This document shows positions 1-5,324 of a DNA stretch of 9,233 nucleotides, one piece after another (the stretch's first letter is position 1; each line of letters opens with the position of its first letter). The notes beneath the pieces are model-generated. The model was not told where the DNA came from and searched no databases. It saw nothing but the letters and a program-made list of their open reading frames with translations. The DNA comes from JAJYVT01 sp036796435 (lineage in GTDB: Bacteria; Actinomycetota; Acidimicrobiia; Acidimicrobiales; RAAP-2): assembly GCA_036796435.1 (NCBI GenBank), contig DAIRCY010000099.1, forward strand, positions 1 to 9,233. The letters run 5' to 3'. Made by a program: the position numbers and the translations under genes.

Positions 1-101
1 GAGGTCATCTCCGCCAGGTTGGCGCCCTTGCCGCCGAGGAGGTCCTTCATCTCCATCGGGGGGCGGCGGTGAGAGTGGTCGAAGTCGAAGACGTACGGCA
101 T
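1..101 (-). CDS. ppdK: Pyruvate, phosphate dikinase, N-terminal fragment (runs off the window)
   Basis: Only the first 33 codons are present; the gene continues past the left edge. The peptide opens MPYVFDFDHSHRRPPMEMKD and continues LLGGKGANLAEMT, the characteristic beginning of PPDK, where the GGKGANLAEM segment belongs to the nucleotide-binding N-terminal domain. PPDK interconverts pyruvate, ATP and phosphate with PEP, AMP and pyrophosphate in the cytosol. The ATG at 101 is chosen because a strong Shine-Dalgarno, GAGGAGG on the minus strand (106-112), lies four bases upstream. It is downstream of glyS on the same strand but separated by about 150 bases, so it may have its own promoter. The glyS-ppdK adjacency is, as far as I know, common in actinobacteria. 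The identification is by family pattern only; the catalytic histidine and PEP domains lie outside the window. Confidence 0.9.
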   Translation of the reverse strand, partial: MPYVFDFDHSHRRPPMEMKDLLGGKGANLAEMT

Positions 102-169
102 GGGGCCTCCTCGCCCTTGCGCATGAGCTGCGCGCCCGCGGCTCGAGCGCCTGTGCGCCACGGCCGCGA

Positions 170-187
170 CCTCGTCGGGGGACGAGG
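170..187 (-). other. Perfect 7-bp hairpin between glyS and ppdK
   Basis: CCTCGTC (170-176) and GACGAGG (181-187) pair perfectly around a four-base loop. The hairpin lies about 65 bases after the glyS stop and within the probable ppdK leader. It could weaken read-through from glyS or fold in the ppdK 5' leader. No T-tract follows on the minus strand, so it is not a classical intrinsic terminator. Confidence 0.4.
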
Positions 188-190
188 ACC

Positions 191-196
191 ACCTTA
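191..196 (-). promoter_or_regulatory. Candidate -10 box for ppdK
   Basis: On the minus strand this reads TAAGGT, matching the actinobacterial TANNNT -10 pattern, about 90 bases before the ppdK start. No convincing -35 is visible 16 to 18 bases upstream. It is plausible because ppdK is the one gene in this direction with a real gap and a strong ribosome binding site in front of it. The rest of the 102-249 interval shows nothing else recognisable. Confidence 0.25.
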
Positions 197-249
197 CGGC
201 CTGCCCGCGCGCTCCTGCGAACGGGCGCCGAGGCCGCCGCGCGACGCGC

Positions 250-1626
250 TCAGCCCTGCTCCGCCCGGCTCCGAAGCTCGGAGAGGAGCCCCTCGATCGG
301 CACCCGCACCTGCGACGTCGTGTCACGGTCGCGGATCGTCACCGCGCGGTCCTCGAGAGAGTCGAAGTCGACCGTCACGCACCAGGGCGTGCCCACCTCG
401 TCGTGACGCCGGTAGCGGCGCCCGATGCTCTGGGTGACGTCGTAGTCGCACATGAAGTGGGGCTGGAGTAGGTGCAGCACCTCGCGTGAGACCGACTCGA
501 GCTCCTCTTTCTTCGACAGCGGGAGGACGGCCACCTGATAGGGGGCGAGACGGTGGTGGAGGTGGAGCACGGTTCGGGACTCCCCGCCCACCTCGTCCTC
601 GTCGTAGGCCGCGAGGAGGAACGCCATCATGGTGCGCGTCGCGCCCCCGGCGGGCTCGATGACGTGCGGGAAGTACCGCTCGCCGGTCGCGGGGTCGAAG
701 TAGTCGAGCTTCTCGCCCGACGCCTCGGCGTGGTGGCGGAGGTCGTAGTCGGTCCGGTAGGCGATCCCTTCGAGCTCGTCCCATCCCCACGGGAAGAGGA
801 ACTCCACGTCGGACGTCGCGGCCGAGTAGTGCGACAGCTCCTCGGGGCCGTGCGGCCGCAGGCGGAGCTTCTCTTGTGGAATCCCGAGCTCGACGTACCA
901 GCGGTACCGCTCTTCGATCCAGTACTCGTGCCACCTCGGGCCATCGTCGGGCGGCACGAAGTACTCCATCTCCATCTGCTCGAACTCGCGGGTCCTGAAG
1001 ACGAAGTTCTGCGGGGTGATCTCGTTTCGGAAGGACTTGCCGACCTGCGCGATCCCGAAGGGCGGGCGCTTCCTGGTCGTCTGCACGACGTTCGCGAAGT
1101 TCAAGAACATGCCCTGGGCGGTCTCGGGACGGAGATAGGCGACGGCTCCTTCGTCCTCGACGGGACCCGCGTGCGTCTTGAACATGAGGTTGAAAGGGCG
1201 CGCCTCGGTGAAGTCGGTGGATCCGCAGTTCGGGCACGGTCCTGTGAGCTTGTCCGCACGCCAGCGGCTGTGGCACTTGCGGCAGTCGACGAGCGGGTCG
1301 GTGAAGTTCTCGAGGTGGCCCGAGACTTCCCAGACCCTTGGTGGCGACAGGATGGCCGCGTCGAGACCGACCACGTCGTCACGCAGCTGCACCATGGAGC
1401 GCCACCAGGCGTTCTTCACGTTGCGCAACATGTTGACGCCGAGCGGCCCGTAGTCGTACGTCGAGCGGAAGCCGCCATAGATCTCCGCCGACTGGAAGAC
1501 GAACCCGCGCCGCTTGCACAGGCTGACCACCTTCTCTGCAAGGTCGTCCTTTGCTGCAAGGTCGTCGGAGGCTGCGAGGTCGTCGGACTCGGCGCGCACG
1601 TCCGAAGTGGGCGGCTCCGCGGTCAT
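250..1626 (-). CDS. glyS: Glycyl-tRNA synthetase, single-chain class II type
   Basis: Charges tRNA-Gly with glycine in the cytosol. The 458-residue product is the one-chain (alpha2) bacterial type, not the E. coli alpha/beta type. Visible landmarks: the N-terminal KRRGFVFQSAEIYGGFRSTY segment (38-57), four zinc-type cysteines (115, 118, 131, 134), the RPETAQGMFLNF substrate region (166-177), class II motif 2 at about 199-223 (FRNEITPQNFVFRTREFEQ) and motif 3 at 325-340 (PAGGATRTMMAFLLAA). The C-terminal anticodon domain includes SIGRRYRRHDEVGTPW (400-415). The ATG at 1626 overlaps the hemW stop as ATGA. The frame is open further upstream, but that part is hemW in another frame. No Shine-Dalgarno precedes the start, which fits coupling to hemW. 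Residues 15-32 are a short DDLAA-type repeat, absent from the family core. Confidence 0.97.
   Translation of the reverse strand: MTAEPPTSDVRAESDDLAASDDLAAKDDLAEKVVSLCKRRGFVFQSAEIYGGFRSTYDYGPLGVNMLRNVKNAWWRSMVQLRDDVVGLDAAILSPPRVWEVSGHLENFTDPLVDCRKCHSRWRADKLTGPCPNCGSTDFTEARPFNLMFKTHAGPVEDEGAVAYLRPETAQGMFLNFANVVQTTRKRPPFGIAQVGKSFRNEITPQNFVFRTREFEQMEMEYFVPPDDGPRWHEYWIEERYRWYVELGIPQEKLRLRPHGPEELSHYSAATSDVEFLFPWGWDELEGIAYRTDYDLRHHAEASGEKLDYFDPATGERYFPHVIEPAGGATRTMMAFLLAAYDEDEVGGESRTVLHLHHRLAPYQVAVLPLSKKEELESVSREVLHLLQPHFMCDYDVTQSIGRRYRRHDEVGTPWCVTVDFDSLEDRAVTIRDRDTTSQVRVPIEGLLSELRSRAEQG
1535..1588 (-). repeat. Three 18-bp tandem repeats in the 5' end of glyS
   Basis: Three contiguous 18-base copies (1535-1552, 1553-1570, 1571-1588) share a core of CTGC(A/G)AGGTCGTC on the plus strand. 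On the coding strand they give three consecutive DDLAA/DDLAE units at about residues 15-32, just before the conserved GlyRS start. It is a coding, in-frame expansion of an N-terminal extension. Confidence 0.8.
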
Positions 1627-2774
1627 GGGAAGGCAGGATACCGGCCGGCGGCGACGGGCCCCGCCGCGGCGCTTCCCCCAAGAGGTGCCCGCACGCGAAG
1701 CAGCGAGCAGACCGCGTTCGCCATGAGCCGGCCGCGCAACGTCAGCGCGGCCCGCCCGTCTGCGCGCGTGACGAGCCCCTCCAGCCGCTCTGTGTCCGGG
1801 AGCGCCCAGTCCGGGACACCGGCCGGCGTGCGCAACGACAGCATCATCGCCTCGAGGATGCGCTGCTCCCCTTCGACGCGCTCCTCGCCGGCGACCGGCG
1901 AGCGGCCGGACTCGACGAGGCCGACGTAGCGGTCCGGGGTGCGGACGTTCCACCACCGGCTACCGGTCGCGCCCGCCCCCCGGTGGGAGTGCGCGGCCGA
2001 CCCCACCCCGACGTAGTCACCCTGGCGCCAGTAGAGCTGGTTGTGCCGGCACTCGTGGCCCGGGAGCGCCCAGTTGGACACCTCTTCCCACCGGTAGCCG
2101 GCTGCGCCGAGCGCGGCGTCGACGATCTCGTAGCGCGTCGCCTGGACGTCGTCGTCTGGATGGCGGGCGGCATCGCGCGCGAGCGGCGTCCCCGGCTCGA
2201 CCGTGAGGGCGTAGGCGCTCACGTGCCCGGGCGGGTGCGGCATCGACAGGACGTCGGCGATCGTGCGCGCCCAGTCGTCGTCGGTCTCGCCCGCCGCACC
2301 GTAGATGAGATCGACGTTCACGCGTTCGAAGCCTGCCGAGGCGGCGGCCTCGACGGCACGGGGCACCGAATCGGGGTCGTGGCGGCGCCCGAGCGACACG
2401 AGGACGTGGGACGCCGTCGACTGGACACCGAAGGACATCCGCGTCACCCCCGCCTCCCGGTAAGCGGCCAGCCGGTCAGCGCACGCGTCCTCGGGGTTGC
2501 ACTCGACGGTCACCTCGGCTCCTGCGGCACGCGGGATCGCGGCGAGGACGGAGGCGAGCCACGGGGCGGGCAGACGCGAAGGCGTGCCGCCGCCGAAAAA
2601 GACGCTCGTCACCTCCGTGAGCCATCCCGCATCGGCGGCTCGGCGCAGTTCGGTGAGACAGGCCGCGACATAGCGCTCCATGAGAGCGTCGCGGTCGGTG
2701 TAGGTGGCGAACGCGCAGTAGTCGCAGCGATGCCGGCAGAACGGCACGTGGACGTAGACGCCGAGCTCGCTCAC
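1623..2774 (-). CDS. hemW: HemW-type radical SAM protein (coproporphyrinogen oxidase-like heme chaperone)
   Basis: A 383-residue radical SAM protein of the HemN/HemW family. The cluster motif is CRHRCDYC (Cys13, Cys17, Cys20), followed by Ala-Phe. True HemN enzymes carry a fourth cysteine two residues later, so this points to HemW, which is thought to bind heme and deliver it to target proteins rather than oxidise coproporphyrinogen. Other family signatures: FFGGGTPS (59-66), VECNPEDA (90-97), MSFGVQS (113-119), DLIYGAAGET (155-164), and HNQLYW followed by YVGVGSAAHS (244-263). The GTG start at 2774 overlaps the recO stop (GTGA), and the VSELGVYVHVPF opening matches the family N-terminus. The frame is open further upstream but only as a shadow of recO. 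No Shine-Dalgarno is visible. The stop overlaps glyS by four bases. Older annotations call such genes hemN. Confidence 0.93.
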   Translation of the reverse strand: MSELGVYVHVPFCRHRCDYCAFATYTDRDALMERYVAACLTELRRAADAGWLTEVTSVFFGGGTPSRLPAPWLASVLAAIPRAAGAEVTVECNPEDACADRLAAYREAGVTRMSFGVQSTASHVLVSLGRRHDPDSVPRAVEAAASAGFERVNVDLIYGAAGETDDDWARTIADVLSMPHPPGHVSAYALTVEPGTPLARDAARHPDDDVQATRYEIVDAALGAAGYRWEEVSNWALPGHECRHNQLYWRQGDYVGVGSAAHSHRGAGATGSRWWNVRTPDRYVGLVESGRSPVAGEERVEGEQRILEAMMLSLRTPAGVPDWALPDTERLEGLVTRADGRAALTLRGRLMANAVCSLLRVRAPLGGSAAAGPVAAGRYPAFP

Positions 2775-3622
2775 CAGGTGAGGCCGGCGGACGTGTGCAC
2801 GGCGCGCAGGCGGCGGTCGAGGTGCACCTCCATCGCTTCGGTTGCGAGGCTCGCCACCTCTTCGGCGCACGCCGGACGCGGGGTCGCGAGCACTCGTGCG
2901 AGCGAGCCGCCGAGGATGGCGCGAACCACAGCCAGCGCGTCGGGGCTCACCGCCCGCCCCCTGCGGCACTCCCGGCAGAGCGTGCCGCCCTCCACGAGAT
3001 CGAAGGCGACGAGGTCGGCCTCGCCGTCGGGCCGCCCGCACACGGCACACGCATGGAGGATCGGCTCGCTCCCCTCGTGGGCGAGCACCTTCAAGAAGAA
3101 GGCCGGCGCCACCATCGCGGGGTCGGTGCGCTCGTCGGCGAGCGCACGGAGCGCACCGACCGCCATCCGGTAGAGCCCGGGATCGGCGTGGCCCTCGAGC
3201 GAGAGCTGGTCGACGACCTCGAGCATCGACAGTCCGCAGGCGACGCGGTCGAGGNNNNNNNNNNCACCGTGTACGGCGCCGGTCCGCGCGACCCGGCCCT
3301 GTTCACCGAGGAGATGGCGCCGCGGGCGATCCATCAGACCGGTCTGAGCAAGGACGCGGTCGAGGTCGTCGCGAAGGCGCGGGAAGTGGTCGACGACCTC
3401 GGCCTGGTTCACGACCGCGAGCTCTCCACGCCCCTGCCACAAGAGGAGCGCCACGTGGCTGAGGGGCTCGAGGCGGGCCCCCCACTTGCTCGTCGTCTTG
3501 CGCACGCCCTTCGCGACGGCGCGCACCTTGCCGTGCCCCTCGGTGACGAGCACGATGATCCGGTCGGCTTCACCCAGCCGGTACGTGCGGAGCACCACGC
3601 CTGTGTCGCGGATGAGCGTCAC
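2771..3622 (-). CDS. recO: DNA repair protein RecO, interrupted by an assembly gap
   Basis: RecO loads RecA with RecF and RecR onto SSB-coated gapped DNA in recombinational repair. The N-terminal OB fold is clear (IRDTGVVLRTYRLGEADRII, residues 4-23; KVRAVAKGVRKTTSKWGARL, 32-51). The C-terminal half has PAFFLKVLAHEG (173-184) and zinc cysteines C192, C195, C216 and C219. The conceptual product is 283 residues and includes ten N bases. Residues 87-90 (LDRV) recur at 124-127, and family logic joins RLRDDLDRV directly to ACGLSMLEVVDQ. Removing the 37 extra codons gives 246 residues, the usual RecO length. The GTG at 3622 overlaps the upstream membrane-protein stop (GTGA), and the gene's stop overlaps hemW in the same way. 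The frame stays open across the insertion only because the offset happens to be 111 bases. Confidence 0.92.
   Translation of the reverse strand: MTLIRDTGVVLRTYRLGEADRIIVLVTEGHGKVRAVAKGVRKTTSKWGARLEPLSHVALLLWQGRGELAVVNQAEVVDHFPRLRDDLDRVLAQTGLMDRPRRHLLGEQGRVARTGAVHGXXXXLDRVACGLSMLEVVDQLSLEGHADPGLYRMAVGALRALADERTDPAMVAPAFFLKVLAHEGSEPILHACAVCGRPDGEADLVAFDLVEGGTLCRECRRGRAVSPDALAVVRAILGGSLARVLATPRPACAEEVASLATEAMEVHLDRRLRAVHTSAGLTW
3255..3264. other. Assembly gap (ten N)
   Basis: Ten undetermined bases inside recO. Ten is a common placeholder length, so the true size of the gap is unknown and may even be negative (an overlap). Confidence 0.98.
3265..3352. other. Extra 88-base segment inside recO, origin unknown
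   Basis: This stretch lies between the N run and the second copy of the 13-bp repeat and does not fit the RecO family. On the plus strand it reads as an open frame starting TVYGAGPRDPALFTEEMAPR and then AIHQTGLSK, which I cannot assign. It contains a perfect 14-base palindrome, TCAGACCGGTCTGA, at 3334-3347. It could be the mis-joined end of another contig, an amplification chimera, or one end of a real insertion. Confidence 0.6.
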
Positions 3623-3876
3623 GAAATGGGCTCGTCGCTCGGACCGGCGTCCGGCGCGCCCGCCTCCGTCGGCGACGGCTCGTGCCTCGCAGGGGGGACT
3701 TGCCTGCCGTAGTGGCCACCCCGTCCGGCGAGCAGGTTCCCGCCTCCGACGAGCACGACCAGGGCGACGAGGCTGATGAGGCCTTCGCGGGCGGCGCCGA
3801 AGCCCGACGCCGCCAGCCAGCAGACGAACCCGAAAAGCGCGAGCGCGCCGAGGACCACCGCCTTCGTGAAGGTCAC
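3619..3876 (-). CDS. Small two-helix membrane protein, unknown function
   Basis: An 85-residue protein with two hydrophobic segments, about residues 5-23 (KAVVLGALALFGFVCWLAA) and 32-50 (GLISLVALVVLVGGGNLLA), joined by a short loop containing Ala-Ala-Arg-Glu. A polar, Pro/Ser/Glu-rich tail of some 30 residues follows. I do not recognise a family. The GTG start at 3876 overlaps the stop of the UppS-like gene, and its stop overlaps the recO start, both as GTGA, which strongly supports it as a real gene. It lacks a Shine-Dalgarno of its own. By position it may work with the UppS-like protein at the membrane, but nothing in the sequence shows that. Confidence 0.8.
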   Translation of the reverse strand: MTFTKAVVLGALALFGFVCWLAASGFGAAREGLISLVALVVLVGGGNLLAGRGGHYGRQVPPARHEPSPTEAGAPDAGPSDEPIS

Positions 3877-4502
3877 CGGGGTGCCACCAGCCCACCGTAG
3901 CGGCGGTCCCGACGCTGGTACTCGGCGACGGCCGCGTGGAACTGCGGAGCACCGATCTCGGGCCAGGTCTCCTCGAGCACGACGATCTCGCTGTACGCGA
4001 CCTGCCAGACCAAGAGATCGGGCACCCGGCGATCGGAACCCGTGAGGACGAGGAGATCGACGTCGGGTACCCCGAGGGCGCCTCCGATCGACGCCTCGTC
4101 GACGGCGTGCGGGGCGATCCGGGCTGCCTCCAGCTGGCGCACCGCACGCACGAGGTCGCGGCGTCCCGACCCCTGCTCGGCGCAGAAGACGTGGAGGCGC
4201 GGGGAGGCGACGGGGACGAGCGGATGCGGCGCGACGGGGGCGTCCGCTGGCCCGTCCGGGGTGACGGCGACGACCACCTGTCGATCCGCCGCCAGGTCAG
4301 CGGCCTGTTCCCGCAACGCCCTCCCGCCCGTCGGCTCCTGGACGGTGAGCCACGTCACCCCGAGCGAAAGGGCCGTGTCGACGAGCGACAGCAAGGCGCG
4401 CCCCGCGGGGGCGGGCGTGGCGGGCGCCGTGCCGGCAGCCCTCCCGACCCAGGCGACGTGACCCGGGACGGCGCCGCCGGGACGGGACGAGGAGGGCGGC
4501 AC
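3873..4502 (-). CDS. Degenerate cis-prenyltransferase (UppS family), probably not catalytic
   Basis: A 209-residue homologue of undecaprenyl diphosphate synthase, shorter than the usual 230-260. The fold signature survives: VPGHVAWV (12-19, cf. VPxHVAIIM), GSGRRDLVRAVRQL (111-124, cf. the YGGRxEI helix), PDVDLLVLTGSDRR (146-159), LLVWQVAYSEIV (163-174) and AEYQRRDRRYGGL (193-205). The catalytic DGNGRWA loop after HVA is missing, replaced by VGRAAG, so the essential Mg-binding Asp is gone. In the pyrophosphate-binding RTxGExRxSN motif the first Arg is Leu153 and the Ser is Pro161; Arg159 and Glu172 are kept. The N-terminal half is Pro/Ala-rich. Start: GTG at 4502, six bases after a TAATTT box. 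It heads the recO operon, where active uppS is often found. Active synthesis of the lipid carrier would then need another uppS elsewhere. Alternatively it is a regulatory or heteromeric subunit. Confidence 0.78.
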   Translation of the reverse strand: MPPSSSRPGGAVPGHVAWVGRAAGTAPATPAPAGRALLSLVDTALSLGVTWLTVQEPTGGRALREQAADLAADRQVVVAVTPDGPADAPVAPHPLVPVASPRLHVFCAEQGSGRRDLVRAVRQLEAARIAPHAVDEASIGGALGVPDVDLLVLTGSDRRVPDLLVWQVAYSEIVVLEETWPEIGAPQFHAAVAEYQRRDRRYGGLVAPR

Positions 4503-4508
4503 GTGCCG

Positions 4509-4514
4509 AAATTA
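4509..4514 (-). promoter_or_regulatory. -10 box for a probably leaderless UppS-like/recO operon transcript
   Basis: TAATTT on the minus strand is followed by exactly six bases and then the GTG start at 4502. In actinobacteria a TANNNT box at this distance places the transcription start on the first base of the start codon. No Shine-Dalgarno fits between box and start. It is the only AT-rich hexamer in a very GC-rich interval. A -35 element is not evident. Confidence 0.5.
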
Positions 4515-4552
4515 CCGCCCCTCGTGGGGCTCCCCCGACCACGCCCGGGCGA

Positions 4553-4580
4553 GGGACACGGCGGCTCGGACCGGTAACGT
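4553..4580 (+). promoter_or_regulatory. Candidate sigma-70-type promoter of msrB
   Basis: TAACGT (4575-4580) fits the TANNNT -10 pattern. GGGACA (4553-4558) is a 4/6 match to the -35 consensus at a 16-base spacing. The leader to the msrB ATG would be about 47 bases and contains the hairpin at 4589-4619 and a good ribosome binding site. Confidence 0.35.
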
Positions 4581-4588
4581 CGGGACCT

Positions 4589-4619
4589 GTCGGCGTCGGG
4601 GAGCAACCCCCCGACCGAC
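4589..4619 (+). other. Stem-loop in the msrB leader
   Basis: GTCGGGG (4595-4601) pairs with CCCCGAC (4609-4615) around a seven-base loop. The stem extends by GTCG (4589-4592) with CGAC (4616-4619) across a two-base bulge. It ends two bases before the AGGGAGGT ribosome binding site (4621-4628). It could affect translation initiation or mRNA stability. No known riboswitch class is recognisable. Confidence 0.4.
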
Positions 4620-4633
4620 GAGGGAGGTGTGCC

Positions 4634-5038
4634 ATGGCCGAGCCGGAGTTGGAGCTGAGCGACGAGGAGTGGAGGGCTCGGCTCTCACCCGACCGCTACG
4701 AGGTGCTGCGCAACCGCGGCACCGAACCTGCGTGGTCCGGCAAGTACCTGCACGTCGACGAGGGAGGGGTCTTCCACTGCGCCGGCTGCGGCACCGCCCT
4801 CTTTTCGACGGACGCCAAGTTCGATTCCGGCTCGGGGTGGCCGAGCTTCGACCGGGCGATCGCCGCGGGGACCGTCGAGGAGCGGCCCGACCACAGCCAC
4901 GGCATGGCGCGGACCGAGATCGTCTGCACCGGATGCGGCGGCCATCTCGGCCACCTGTTCCCCGACGGCCCCACGGACACGGGCCTCCGCTACTGCGTGA
5001 ACTCCCTGGCCATCGAGTTCGAGCCGTCCACGGACTGA
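4634..5038 (+). CDS. msrB: Peptide methionine-R-sulfoxide reductase
   Basis: A 134-residue cytosolic enzyme (no signal peptide) that reduces methionine-R-sulfoxide in oxidised proteins, usually recycled by thioredoxin. The family pattern is intact: LSDEEWRARLSPDRYEVLRN (8-27), two zinc pairs CAGC (49-52) and CTGC (98-101), SGSGWPSF (65-72), GGHLGHLF (102-109) and the catalytic Cys121 in RYCVNS. The residue before GWPSF, which in many MsrBs is the resolving cysteine (SGCGWPSF), is Ser67 here, so recycling probably uses another cysteine or a direct reductant. The ATG at 4634 has AGGGAGGT five bases upstream. It is the only complete gene on the plus strand, monocistronic, diverging from the UppS-like gene and converging on the small gene ending at 5052 with only 13 bases between the stops. 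Confidence 0.97.
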   Translation: MAEPELELSDEEWRARLSPDRYEVLRNRGTEPAWSGKYLHVDEGGVFHCAGCGTALFSTDAKFDSGSGWPSFDRAIAAGTVEERPDHSHGMARTEIVCTGCGGHLGHLFPDGPTDTGLRYCVNSLAIEFEPSTD

Positions 5039-5051
5039 CCCGCGGCGGCCA

Positions 5052-5324
5052 TCAGGTGAGTCCGGCCTCGAGCAGCTCGAAGGCCGCCGCCACTCGCGCG
5101 GCCTCGTCGGGCTGCCCCGCCGCCGTCAGGACCCGTCCCGCCCGGTCGAGGACGTCGCAGAGACCGAAGACGTCGTCTTTGGCGTAGACGACCCACGGTG
5201 GGATCCGGAGCCTCGCCGGCCTGCCAGGCATGCGAGCAGCGCGCCGGCCGCGGCCGCCGTCTCCGGGACGCGAGCCGGCCACGAGCTGCTCGGCGCCAGG
5301 ACCGGGAGCCACAGCACGGCTCAT
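5052..5324 (-). CDS. Small unknown protein cotranscribed with ssb
   Basis: A 90-residue product not assigned to any family. The first 40 residues are Gly/Arg/Pro-rich and low in complexity. The second half, from about residue 41 (IPPWVVYAKDDVFGLCDVLD) to the end (EAARVAAAFELLEAGLT), looks folded and mainly helical. The ATG at 5324 overlaps the ssb stop as ATGA, so translation is likely coupled to ssb. No transmembrane segment or signal peptide is visible. The ssb-linked position suggests, but does not show, a role around single-stranded DNA. The conserved-looking C-terminal half and the exact overlap argue it is real, although the N-terminal part could be partly non-conserved. Confidence 0.65.
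   Translation of the reverse strand: MSRAVAPGPGAEQLVAGSRPGDGGRGRRAARMPGRPARLRIPPWVVYAKDDVFGLCDVLDRAGRVLTAAGQPDEAARVAAAFELLEAGLT

Larger units (their letters stand above)
3242..3365. repeat. 13-bp direct repeats bracketing the recO interruption
   Basis: GACGCGGTCGAGG occurs at 3242-3254, ending exactly at the N run, and again at 3353-3365. Both copies encode the same RecO stretch (LDRV) on the minus strand. Collapsing one copy together with everything between them restores a normal RecO. This is what two contig ends sharing an unmerged overlap would look like. A target-site duplication around a poorly assembled insertion would look the same. Confidence 0.85.

Noticed and set aside
553..1929. 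Plus-strand open frame opposite glyS
   Set aside because: It is antisense to a complete, motif-rich GlyRS, has no plausible ribosome site, and has unnatural composition.
1551..3173. Long plus-strand open frame across glyS and hemW
   Set aside because: It mirrors hemW and the start of glyS. Its peptide is Arg/Pro/Gly-rich with no family pattern, as expected for a shadow frame in high-GC DNA.
3265..3352. Inserted transposable element in recO
   Set aside because: No transposase sequence or paired terminal inverted repeats are visible, and 13 bp is long for a target duplication. Kept as an alternative in the recO finding but not called a mobile element.
5039..5051. Bidirectional terminator between msrB and the small gene
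   Set aside because: Only 13 bases separate the convergent stops, and no hairpin is visible in or around them.
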